DNA from: Embleya scabrispora
GTDB lineage: Bacteria > Actinomycetota > Actinomycetes > Streptomycetales > Streptomycetaceae
NCBI RefSeq assembly: GCF_002024165.1
Contig: NZ_MWQN01000002.1
Location: 124,001-188,000, forward strand
Direction of reading: 5' to 3'
DNA length: 64,000 bases
Part shown: one piece after another, positions 15,810 through 24,312 of the stretch
Layout: every line of letters begins with the position of its first letter
Numbering within the stretch: the stretch's first letter is position 1
Notes under the pieces: generated by a model
Databases searched by the model: none
What the model was told of the DNA's origin: nothing
The model's input: the letters and a program-made list of their open reading frames with translations, nothing else
Position numbers and translations under genes: made by a program

Positions 15810-16895
15810 TCAGCCCGCCGAGCGGACCCGGTGTACCGCCGGGGCGGTGGCCGGGGCCACGTATTCGGTGAAGAGTTTGGCGACGAGTTCGCCTCGACTG
15901 GCGACGCCGACCTTGCCCAGCACGGACTTGATGTGGTCGCGCACGGTGTGCGTGGAGATGTGCAGCCGGCGGGCGATCTCGTCGGTGGCCAGGCCGCTGG
16001 TGACCAGCCGGGTGACCTCCGTCTCGCGCACGGTCAGTTCGAACGTCTCGACGATGATCGTGGACACCTCGGACGCCGGGGCCGCCTCGATCATCACGAC
16101 GGTGAACGCGTCGTCGCCGCTCAGCCGGGACGCGTGGCACACCAGCCAGCGCCCGGCCCGGGTACGCACCCGGACCCGTCCCGTCCCGGCGGCGGCCAGA
16201 GTGGCGATCCAGATCGGCGTCGAGGCGTCGCCCGGTTCACCGGTCACGCTCGCGATCCGGGCGCGGGCCTGTTCGTTGGCCGAGACCAGGCGTCCGGCGC
16301 GGTCGAAGAGCAGTACGCCGGTGGCCTCCGCCGCCTCGGCGACCGCGTCGGACGTGACCTCCGCCGGCCGCAGGAACCCGCGCAGCCGCCCGGCGAGCGG
16401 CGCGGACAGGCCGGCGACCAGTTCGGTGTCGGCGGCGGTGAAGGCCGGCCGGTCCCGGTCGCGGAACAGGCTCACGCTGCCCCACGGCCGCCCGCCCACC
16501 CGCAACACCGCGCGCAGTTCGTCGCCGAAACGACGCGGACGCAGGTACGCGTCGTAGAGCGGGCCGAGTTCGGGCCGATCGCCGGTGCTCTCCCGCAACG
16601 CCGCCGCCGGGACGCGGGCGTCGACCAGGTCCCGGAACGCGTTGACCGTGTCCGGGTCCGACTCGCTGGTCCAGAACGCGGCGCAGCCCTCCTCGTCCAG
16701 GTTCTCCACCCGGATCGGCGCGGCGATCAGCCCGGTGAGCGGATCGGTGGCACGCCACACGGCGGCGTCGAAGGGAACCAGGCGGCGCAGCCGGGTGGAC
16801 GCGCCGGCGAACAACGCGAGCGCGTCCGGCGCGTCGGCGGCGCGGGCGAGCAGTTCGTCGCGCTTCCAGGCGTCGGTGTCGGGGCGGCGGGTCAT
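15810..16895 (-). CDS. LuxR-family regulator with GAF/PAS-like sensor region
   Basis: 361 residues. The C-terminal 65 residues form a LuxR/NarL helix-turn-helix (LTVRETEVTRLVTSGLATDE, then IARRLHISTHTVRDHIKSVL). The N-terminal 280 residues resemble a GAF domain followed by a PAS-like part (GVLLFDRAGRLVSANEQARA). There is no receiver domain, so it probably senses a ligand or redox cue directly. Starts at ATG 16895. The quinone oxidoreductase gene lies 80 bp upstream on the same strand; whether they are co-transcribed is uncertain. Confidence 0.88.
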   Translation of the reverse strand: MTRRPDTDAWKRDELLARAADAPDALALFAGASTRLRRLVPFDAAVWRATDPLTGLIAAPIRVENLDEEGCAAFWTSESDPDTVNAFRDLVDARVPAAALRESTGDRPELGPLYDAYLRPRRFGDELRAVLRVGGRPWGSVSLFRDRDRPAFTAADTELVAGLSAPLAGRLRGFLRPAEVTSDAVAEAAEATGVLLFDRAGRLVSANEQARARIASVTGEPGDASTPIWIATLAAAGTGRVRVRTRAGRWLVCHASRLSGDDAFTVVMIEAAPASEVSTIIVETFELTVRETEVTRLVTSGLATDEIARRLHISTHTVRDHIKSVLGKVGVASRGELVAKLFTEYVAPATAPAVHRVRSAG

Positions 16896-16975
16896 GGCGG
16901 GTCCGTCCTGGTCGAGGTCTGGCCGGGTCTAGGTCGGGTCGGGTCGAAAGTCTCCTCATTCGGTTTCTTCGGATT

Positions 16976-17968
16976 TCAATCAACCTCCGGGATCAGCAGA
17001 AGCTTCCCGGTCGTTCGGCGGCTCTCCAGGTCCTCGTGTGCTCGGCGGGCCTCGGACAGCGGGTAGCGGCCGCCCAGGTGCGGGCGCAGCGTGCCGTTCC
17101 CGGTGCGGGCCAGCACGTCGCGGGCGCGGAGCAGGAGTTCGTCCCGGTCGCGGACGTAGTCGGCGATCCCCGGTCGGGTCAGGTGCAGCGACCCGCCGGC
17201 GAGCAGTCGGCCGGTGTCGAAGTCGCGGACCGGGCCGCTGATCCCGCCGAGCAGCACCATCGTGCCGCGCGGACGCAGGCTCGCCAGGCCGGCGTCGAAG
17301 GTGGCCGCGCCGACGCCGTCGTAGACCGCGTCCACGCCCTGCCCGGCGGTCGCCTCGCGGATCCGGTCGGCGAATCCGGCGTAGTCGAGCACGAGGGCGG
17401 CGCCGGCGGCACGGGCTCGGGCGTGTTTGTCGGGTCCGGAGACGGTGGCGATCACGCGGGCGCCGCAGGCGACGGCGTATTGGGTGAGCAGGCCGCCCAG
17501 GCCGCCGGCGGCGGCGTGTACCAGGACGGTGTCGCCGGGGCGGATCCGGTAGGCGTCGTGGGTGAGGTAGTGCGCGGTCATCCCGTGCATCAGGACCGAG
17601 GCGGCGGTTTCCGCGTCGAGGCGGGGCGGGATCGGTACGAGGCGGTCGGCGCGGACCACGGCGCGCTGCGCGTAGGCGCCGTACGCGGTGGTCACCGAGC
17701 CGTCCATGGCCCAGGCGACCCGGTCGCCGACGGCGACGCCGGCCACGTCCGGGCCGATCTCCAGGACGGTGCCGGCGCCCTCGACGCCGGGGACGAACGG
17801 GGTGGGTACGGCGAACACGCCGCGGCGCTGGCTGACGTCGATGTAGTTGATCCCGCTCGCGGCGACCGCCACCAGGACCCGGCCCCGGGTGGGCCGCGGC
17901 GTGGGGTGGGTGTCGACGGTGCTCAGCACCTCGGGTCCGCCGTGGCGGGTGGCGATGACGGCCTGCAT
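16976..17968 (-). CDS. Quinone oxidoreductase (MDR family, NADPH-dependent)
   Basis: 330-residue zeta-crystallin-like reductase, zinc-independent. It has a GroES-like N-terminus (VLVAVAASGINYIDV) and a Rossmann domain with HAAAGGLGGLLTQYA as dinucleotide loop. Start at ATG 17968 because GAGGAG lies 7 nt upstream; the open frame further upstream is not conserved. It probably reduces quinones or enones using NADPH in the cytoplasm. The next gene upstream (winged-helix protein) ends 100 bp away on the same strand. Confidence 0.9.
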   Translation of the reverse strand: MQAVIATRHGGPEVLSTVDTHPTPRPTRGRVLVAVAASGINYIDVSQRRGVFAVPTPFVPGVEGAGTVLEIGPDVAGVAVGDRVAWAMDGSVTTAYGAYAQRAVVRADRLVPIPPRLDAETAASVLMHGMTAHYLTHDAYRIRPGDTVLVHAAAGGLGGLLTQYAVACGARVIATVSGPDKHARARAAGAALVLDYAGFADRIREATAGQGVDAVYDGVGAATFDAGLASLRPRGTMVLLGGISGPVRDFDTGRLLAGGSLHLTRPGIADYVRDRDELLLRARDVLARTGNGTLRPHLGGRYPLSEARRAHEDLESRRTTGKLLLIPEVD

Positions 17969-18068
17969 GCTGCGCGCTCCTCGGGTGGGCGGATTCCGAC
18001 CCGATCGATCGTGCGCGGCGGGTGGGCGGGCGACCATCCCTCGGATGGGGGATGGCCGGCGCGCGTGA

Positions 18069-19157
18069 TCACCCGTGGGTCAGGATCTCGACGTCGCGGA
18101 CGGTGGGGTCGGCCGGCGCGGTGAATGTGCACAGCCGGGCCGCTTCGGCCGCGACCGCCTCGGCCGTTTCGGCGGACAGCGGGGCGAAGGGGGTCAGGCG
18201 CAAGCCGGTGGGGCGTACGGCCCAGGTGCCGGCAATGAACCCGTCGACGAGAAAGGTCGGCAGTACGAGCGAGTTGCCCGGCAGGACCCGGCGGCGGTAC
18301 TCGTCGGGCAGGATCCGGGTCCGGTCGGCGTGGCCGAGTACGGCGTTGTCGAAGGCGGGCAGGAACCGGACCGGCGCGGGGTCGTCCTCGGCGGCGAGTT
18401 CCGCGTCGGGGAGGTCGTACAGGTCGCGCCCGTCCGCGTCGCGCAACACCCGCAGCGGCATGGCCTCGATCACCGCACGCAACCGCTTGAGCCCGGACCA
18501 GGCCTGTACGTCCGCCACACTCGCGGGGCCGAACGCGGCCAGGTAGCGCTCGACCAGCTCGCGGACGCCACGGGCGGGGTCCATCGCCCGGCCGGTCCAG
18601 ACCGGCGCCAGGGCCATCGGCACCGACGGCCGGTTGCCCCAGCCGCCCCACACGCCGTTGGGCGTCGGGTGCACGATCGGCAACATGCGCTGCACCGCCG
18701 CCGCGAGCACGTACCCGGAACGCCCGGGATACCGCTCGCCCAGGAGCCGGCCGAGTTCGCGCCGCGCGAGCTGCCCGTCGGCCAGCAACTCCGCTCCCGT
18801 GGCGGCGAGTTCGGCGGGATCGAGACCGCGCGTCTCGGCCGCGTAGTAGCTCGCGCGCAGCTCGGTCCCGGGCGCGGGTTGGAAGTGCGGCCGAATCCAG
18901 GCGTAGTCCTCGGCGGCGGCGAGGTGCTGAGTGCCGCGCAAAAGCGGGCCGCGAACCACGTCCTTGTCCGTGTACAGCTCGGTCAACTCCGCGTGCCCAA
19001 ACCCCGCGATGCGCGACCACAGGCCCACATAAGGCCAGTTGGGCTCCTGCGCCTGCATGGCGACCAGATGCCGGACAACCTGCGCGGCGGGCCGGCGACT
19101 GCGCTCGGCAAGGAACTGACGGGCGATCAGCGTCCGGTTGAGCACGCGGCGGGACAC
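18069..19157 (-). CDS. Winged-helix DNA-binding domain protein (HTH_42 / AlkZ-like)
   Basis: 362 residues from GTG 19157. It belongs to the HTH_42 family that includes AlkZ, a DNA glycosylase acting on interstrand crosslinks: LNRTLIARQFLAERS at the N-terminus, HLVAMQAQEPNWPYVGLWSR, FGPASVADVQAWSGL, and a C-terminal ILPDEYRRRVLPGNSLVLPT. In Streptomyces some members protect producers from DNA-alkylating antibiotics, but most relatives are uncharacterised, and this one lies by no such cluster in the window. The start is uncertain because the ribosome site is weak; an upstream in-frame ATG exists. Confidence 0.82.
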   Translation of the reverse strand: MSRRVLNRTLIARQFLAERSRRPAAQVVRHLVAMQAQEPNWPYVGLWSRIAGFGHAELTELYTDKDVVRGPLLRGTQHLAAAEDYAWIRPHFQPAPGTELRASYYAAETRGLDPAELAATGAELLADGQLARRELGRLLGERYPGRSGYVLAAAVQRMLPIVHPTPNGVWGGWGNRPSVPMALAPVWTGRAMDPARGVRELVERYLAAFGPASVADVQAWSGLKRLRAVIEAMPLRVLRDADGRDLYDLPDAELAAEDDPAPVRFLPAFDNAVLGHADRTRILPDEYRRRVLPGNSLVLPTFLVDGFIAGTWAVRPTGLRLTPFAPLSAETAEAVAAEAARLCTFTAPADPTVRDVEILTHG

Positions 19158-19634
19158 CGGGGGCGGGATGCGCCGGAAGGGGACTCCATGGCCACAAGCA
19201 TGCGCAAGAATGCGGCAGACTCCGTTCCTGATTCCCGTCATCCGGATGCCTTCCGGGCCTTCCACGCAGGTGAGGCCGTCGACCGGGGTCAGCGGGCCGG
19301 GAGGCGAGACGGGCGTGTTGGTCGGGAAAAAGCGGCCAGTGGCGGCGGGCCGGGGTGGGGCCCGGGTCATGTCTGCCGGACTTACGTTCCCGAGTGGGTC
19401 GGGTAGTCGTCGGCGGGCGTTGCGCCTTTGGCTGCGGGTGGCCGATGCGGGGTCTGTCCGAGTCAGAGGTGGGCCGGGCCGGCCCCGGAGCCACAAGCCC
19501 ATCGCACCCCGGAAACACCCCACCCGCCCCGGAAGGCGACCGGCAGACTCGGCTCGGCCCGCCCCCGCCGTCTGCGCCGGTCCGCCAACTCGCCTACGGC
19601 GGCGCGGGATTGGCCGACGTTGCCGGGGGTGCGG
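19158..19634. other. Gap of about 480 bp without a convincing gene
   Basis: Only short overlapping frames with poor codon bias are present between the winged-helix gene and the ROK regulator stop. No tRNA, strong hairpin or repeat was seen. Confidence 0.5.
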
Positions 19635-20909
19635 TCAGGGTTTTCGGGGGGTTGGATGGGGAACCTGGGTTGGGGTGTTCAAGGTGGTTTCTCGGCTGGT
19701 TTGCAGGGCGCCTCTCAGGGTGGCTTCCTCGGACAATCTGCCCGGGGTGATGGTGGGTTCCAGGTGGGGGGCGACGGCGCGGCGGCCGGACAGGGTCGTG
19801 TTGATGCCCTCTGTGAGCCAGGGGTGCCAGGTTGCCAGATAGCCGCCGAGGATCACCTCGGCGGGGTCGACCAGGCCGGTGATGGCCAGTACCGCCGCGC
19901 CGATCGCGCGGCCGGCGGCGGTGAGGGCTTCGGTGGCGGCCGGGTCGCCGGCTCGTAGGCGGTGGTCCAGTTCGGTCAGGGCCGCGTCGATGCCCTCCCG
20001 GGTGGCGATGTCGGCGAGGCCGGCGGCTGTGGTGAGTGGTTCGGGGCCGACGTACATGGCCAGGCAGCCGCGTGCGCCGCAGGGGCAGGCGGGGCCGTCG
20101 AAGGCGAGTGGGATGTGGCCCACCTCGCCCGCCAGGCCGTGTGTGCCGGTGTGGATTCGGCCGCCCACCACCAGGCCGCCGCCGACGCCGGTGTCGGCCT
20201 TGATGTACGCGACGGCGTAGGGGAGTTCGCCGCCCTGTTCGGCGCGGGCGTGGTACTCGGCCAGGGCCGCCACGTTCGCGTCGTTGACCAGATCCACCGG
20301 GCAGGCCAGGTCCGGCAGGTGCGCCGTCACCAGCGCTCGCAGGTCGGTCCTGGCCCAGCCGAAGTCGATCGCGGCGGCGACGGTGTGGCCGGGCCCGGTG
20401 ACCGGCCCCGCCATGGCGATCACGACCCGCGCGAGGTGTGCGTCGGGCCGCGTGCGGACCACCTCCTCGGCCCGACGGATCGCGTCGGCGAGCACGGCGG
20501 CCAGCGGCTCGGGGTCGCCGAACGGCGCGCGGTGCGGGACGGACGCGCGGTGCACCACGTCCCCGTCCAGGTCGGCCGCCAGCACCTCGACCCGCTCCAG
20601 GGTCACCTGTACCGCGATGGTCACCACCCGCCCCGGCACCAGGCGCAACAACCGACGCGGCCGGCCCCGCCCGCCGGAGGAGGCCGAGCCGACCTCGGCC
20701 ACCAGGCCGCGCCCGATCAGCTCGGCGGCCAGCGCGGTGACCGACGCGTGGACCAGGCCGGTGGCCGCCGCGACCTCGGTCCGCGCGCACGGTCCGTGGG
20801 CGGCGATCTCGCGCAGGACCAGTGCCAGGTTGTGGCGGCGCACGGCGGCGGTGTCGGTGGGGCTTGGGCCGGGCACGGGGCCGGGGTCGGGTGTGGCGGC
20901 GGTGTTCAC
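19635..20909 (-). CDS. ROK-family transcriptional regulator
   Basis: 424 residues starting at GTG 20909. The N-terminal winged helix (HNLALVLREIAAHGPCARTE, VAAATGLVHASVTALAAELI) is followed by a ROK sugar-kinase-like domain with the zinc signature in HIPLAFDGPACPCGARGCL. The DTGVGGGLVVGG sugar/phosphate loop is kept. XylR- or CsnR-type repressors have this layout and respond to sugars. The effector is unknown. It is divergent from a carboxylesterase gene across a 150-bp gap with an AT-rich stretch (20947-20980) that may hold its operator. The C-terminal 25 residues are Thr/Pro-rich and poorly conserved. Confidence 0.92.
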   Translation of the reverse strand: MNTAATPDPGPVPGPSPTDTAAVRRHNLALVLREIAAHGPCARTEVAAATGLVHASVTALAAELIGRGLVAEVGSASSGGRGRPRRLLRLVPGRVVTIAVQVTLERVEVLAADLDGDVVHRASVPHRAPFGDPEPLAAVLADAIRRAEEVVRTRPDAHLARVVIAMAGPVTGPGHTVAAAIDFGWARTDLRALVTAHLPDLACPVDLVNDANVAALAEYHARAEQGGELPYAVAYIKADTGVGGGLVVGGRIHTGTHGLAGEVGHIPLAFDGPACPCGARGCLAMYVGPEPLTTAAGLADIATREGIDAALTELDHRLRAGDPAATEALTAAGRAIGAAVLAITGLVDPAEVILGGYLATWHPWLTEGINTTLSGRRAVAPHLEPTITPGRLSEEATLRGALQTSRETTLNTPTQVPHPTPRKP

Positions 20910-21061
20910 GTCGTCGATTGTGCCCTGGCCTCTCCCCCGGTCGGGAGCTATTTATTTCAACTCTTGCAATATTTAGTGACCCGGGTCGATACTCACCGAC
21001 AAGACCAGACCCGTCGGACGCCGACCACCCCGGCCCCGGCCCCCGCACCCTAGGATCGCCC

Positions 21062-22542
21062 GTGTCCCAGCAGCCCCTCGTCACCACCACCCTGGGCCCC
21101 GTCCGGGGTGTGTGGCAGGACCGGTCCGCCCGCTTCCTGGGCATCCCTTACGCCAAACCGCCCGTCGGCGACCTCCGCTTCGCCGCCCCGAGGTCCCGGA
21201 GCCCTGGATAGAGCCGCTGGCCGCCACCGCCTACGGGCCTACCGCCCAGCGGCGCGGCTTCGGCGAGGGGCCGACGATCATCCCCGAGCCGTCGATCCCG
21301 GGCGACGACGTACTCAACCTCAACGTGTTCACCCCCGACCCGAGCCCGGACGCCGCGCTCCCCGTACTGGTCTGGATCCACGGCGGCGGCTTCGTGGCCG
21401 GCTCCGCCGCCAGCCCCTGGTACGACGGCGGCAGCTTCAACCGCGACGGCGTGGTCCTGGTCTCGCTCGGCTACCGCCTCGGGATCGAGGGTTTCCTGCA
21501 CCTGGCGGACGCGCCCGACAACCGGGGCGTACTGGACTGGATCGCCGCCCTGCGCTGGGTCCGCGACAACATCGCGGCCTTCGGCGGCGACCCCGCCAAG
21601 GTGACCGTCGCCGGCCAGTCGGCCGGGGGCGGCGCGGTGCAGACGCTGATGGCCACCCCGTCCGCGCACGAGTTGTTCCGGGCCGGCATCTCGGTCTCCG
21701 GCGCGGTGATGGACCCGCAGCGCCGCGCGGACGGCCTCGCCGTGGCCGAGCGCTTCACCGCCCGCACCGGCCTGCCCGCCACCGCCGCCGCGCTGCGCGA
21801 CCTCTCGCACGAGGAGCTACAGCGCCTGCAGGACCTGGTCACCGCGCCCGAGGACGGCGCCGCGCCGCTGCCCGAACTGCTCCTCGCGCCGTTCGCCGAC
21901 GGCGAGTTGATCCCCGAGGACGTGCACGGCGCGTTCCGGGACGGCTCGGCCTCACCGGTTCCGCTGATGCTCGGCGCGACCCACCACGAGTTCAACTTCG
22001 CCGCCGAACTCGGCATGGCGGACGCTCCGATCGAGGCCGCCGTCGGCGTACTCGGCTCGATCGGCCTGTCGCCCGAGGGCACCTCGGCCTACCTCGCGCT
22101 GCACGAGGGCTCGACCCCCGCCGGGATCATCGGCCAGGCGATCACCGACTCGCTGTTCCGGGCCGCCGCGTCGTCGATCGCCGAGGCGCGGGCGGGCCAG
22201 GGCCGGCCGACCTGGATGTACGCCTTCGAATGGCGCTCCACCGCCCCGATGTTCGGCGGCCAGGCGTTCCACTGTCTCGACCTGCCGTTCGCCTTCGACC
22301 TGCTCGGCGCCGAACGCGCGAAGGACGCGACCGGCCCCGACGCGCCCGTCGCGCTGGCCGAGGCGATGCACGGGGCCTGGGTGTCGTTCGTCCGCGACCT
22401 CGACCCGGGGCGGTCCTGGCCGCGCTACACCCGCTCGGGGTGCGAGACGATGGTGTGGGACACGACGCCCTACGTCGCCGGTGACACCCTGGCCGCCGAG
22501 CGCGAGATCTGGGCGACGCGCTCGCTTCCGACGACGGCCTGA
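21062..22542 (+). pseudogene. Type B carboxylesterase with one frameshift
   Basis: Starts at GTG 21062 (VSQQPLVTTTLGPVRGVWQD ... FLGIPYAKPPVGDLRFAAP). The frame is broken near 21190, where one base is missing, then continues as EVPEPWIEPLAAT to the stop at 22542. The full protein would be about 494 residues. The oxyanion loop HGGGFVAG, nucleophile motif GQSAGG, acid region LGATHHEFNF and the His region AFHCLDLPFAF are all intact. Such enzymes hydrolyse carboxylic esters. With a single lesion and otherwise intact motifs, a sequencing error is as likely as a real mutation. Confidence 0.8.
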
Positions 22543-22590
22543 TCGGGGCCGGCCGAGGGCGGGCGGGTACGAGTGCCGACGGCGCCCGGC

Positions 22591-22614
22591 CCCGGGTGGG
22601 CATGCCCACCCGGG
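22591..22614. terminator. Perfect 24-bp palindrome between convergent genes
   Basis: CCCGGGTGGGCATGCCCACCCGGG is fully self-complementary. It lies between the esterase stop (22542) and the stop of the leftward reductase gene (22698), where it can end transcription from both sides. A second, looser inverted pair (ATGCGGGTC near 22628, GACCCGCAT near 22684) follows. Confidence 0.7.
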
Positions 22615-22697
22615 ACGGCCGCCCGCGTATGCGGGTCACGCGGTCGCGCGAGCAGCCCGCACGGCGCTCACACGACGGCGGGCGACCCGCATGCCGC

Positions 22698-23477
22698 TCA
22701 CGCCGACGTGCCGGCCAGCCAGTCGCGGTAGGTCGGGCCCACGAGGGTGGCGTGCGGGCCCGGGAGCAGGCCGCCGTTCTCGAACAGGCCGCGGTCCGGG
22801 TTGGCCGGGTCGCTCGTCTCCTCGACGCGGACGGTGTGGCCACGCCGCTCCAGCACCAGTTGCGCCACCTCGGCGAGGTTCTCCTCGCGCGGACCGGCGA
22901 TCTCCGCGAACGGGGTACCCGCCGTCTCGGCGATCGGCCCGTCACCGGTGGCCAGTTCGACCAGGCCCTCCGCCACGGTCCGCGCGCCGATCAGCTGGGT
23001 ACGCATCCTCGGCACGTGGCACACCTCGCCCCGTATCCCCCAGCTCGCCAGTTCCTCGACGAACTCGTGGAACTGCGCCGCGCGCAGGATCCGCACCGGC
23101 ACCGGCCCGGCGAGTACGGCCTGCTCGTGGGCCAGCTTGGCCGCGTTGTAGCCCGCGACCGAGGCGTCGATCCCGATGATCGAGGCGACCACCATGCGCC
23201 GCACCCCGGCCTTGGCGCCCGCCTCCTGGAGGTTGCGCGCCGAGGTGGTGAAGAAGTCGGTGGCCTCCTGTTGGTCGGGTGAGGGTGTGCTGGACACGTC
23301 GATGACGCAGTCGACGCCCTCCAGCGCCTCGGGGAGCCCCGCACCGGTGATCACATCCACGCCGGCGGACCGCGAGATCGCGACCACGTCGTGCCCGCGC
23401 TCTCGGAGCACGTCGACCACGTGCCGCCCGGCCCGACCGGTGGCTCCGACGACCGCGATCCGCGAACGAGTCTCCAT
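22698..23477 (-). CDS. NmrA-like NAD(P)-binding protein (atypical SDR)
   Basis: 259 residues from ATG 23477 with GAGGGAGA 6 nt upstream. The Rossmann loop VVGATGRAGRHVVDVLRERG is of the atypical-SDR type. DVSSTPSPDQQEATDF and VVASIIGID follow, and a catalytic Tyr-x-x-x-Lys occurs as YNAAK. Relatives are NAD(P)-dependent reductases or redox-sensing regulators such as NmrA. It is divergent from an isochorismatase-like gene (175-bp gap). Substrate unknown. Confidence 0.88.
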   Translation of the reverse strand: METRSRIAVVGATGRAGRHVVDVLRERGHDVVAISRSAGVDVITGAGLPEALEGVDCVIDVSSTPSPDQQEATDFFTTSARNLQEAGAKAGVRRMVVASIIGIDASVAGYNAAKLAHEQAVLAGPVPVRILRAAQFHEFVEELASWGIRGEVCHVPRMRTQLIGARTVAEGLVELATGDGPIAETAGTPFAEIAGPREENLAEVAQLVLERRGHTVRVEETSDPANPDRGLFENGGLLPGPHATLVGPTYRDWLAGTSA

Positions 23478-23651
23478 GGTGTTCTCCCTCTTCGTATCCG
23501 TCCCGGGGCCGCTCGGCCCCGAAGTGCTGCGACACCACGTTGACGATGCCGGGCGCCCCCGTGTGACACCCGGGAGCAACTTATTGCAGACCGGGTCGCG
23601 CCAGGTGCCCCGACCGGCAGCGCCGCAGATGACCAGGCAGGATGGGGTGGC

Positions 23652-24263
23652 ATGACGCAGAACGTGGACGCCGTCTCGGCATTGATCATCGTGGACGTAC
23701 AGGTGGCCTTCGTCACCGGTGAGGGTGCGGTCCCGGACGCCGCGCGGGTGGTGGATCGGGTCGGCGCCCTGCTCACCGAGGCGCGGGCGCGCGGGTCGCT
23801 CGTGGTGCATCTCCAAAACGATGGACCCGTCGGCGCGGACGACGAAACCGGCTCCCCGGGTTGGGAGTTGATGCTGCCGGTACGGCTCGGTCCCCGCGAG
23901 GTGGTGATCCGCAAGACCGAGGACGACGGCTTCGACGGTACGTCGCTGGCCGAGGTGCTGGCCACGGCGGATGTGGCCGGCGTCGCCGTGTGCGGCGTGA
24001 TGTCCGAGATGTGCGTGGGAGCGACCGCGCGGGCCGCGCTGGAACGCGGCTACCGGGTGGTACTTCCACACGACGCGCACGCCACGTACGACATCCCGGC
24101 CGCGCCCGGGATCAGCGAGGCGGTACCGGCCGCGATGGTCTCGCGGGTGGCCGAATGGGCACTGGGCGACGAGGTCGAGATCGTCCCGCACGCCGAGGAC
24201 GTCGTCTTCACCACCGCCGGCACGGGCACCGCTCGCCCCGAAAACGCGGAACACCCGGCATAG
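23652..24263 (+). CDS. Isochorismatase-family cysteine hydrolase
   Basis: 203 residues with the catalytic triad of this family: Asp15 in LIIVDVQ, Lys88 in VIRKTEDDGF and Cys121 in CGVMSEMCVGATARAA. Members hydrolyse isochorismate, nicotinamide or amides and ureas. The lid sequence here does not settle which. There is no carrier-protein domain, so it is not a full siderophore isochorismatase. Monocistronic, convergent with the SARP-type regulator gene (49-bp gap). Confidence 0.9.
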   Translation: MTQNVDAVSALIIVDVQVAFVTGEGAVPDAARVVDRVGALLTEARARGSLVVHLQNDGPVGADDETGSPGWELMLPVRLGPREVVIRKTEDDGFDGTSLAEVLATADVAGVAVCGVMSEMCVGATARAALERGYRVVLPHDAHATYDIPAAPGISEAVPAAMVSRVAEWALGDEVEIVPHAEDVVFTTAGTGTARPENAEHPA

Positions 24264-24312
24264 CGCGCCCGCCGGCACGGTATCCGCCGTCGCACCGTCG
24301 GGCGGCCGTACC

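Noticed and set aside
19635-20909. ROK regulator as the chitosanase repressor CsnR
   Set aside because: ROK family fits, but it lies 9 kb away, is divergent from an esterase, and its own promoter has no AGGAAA-s-TTTCCT element.
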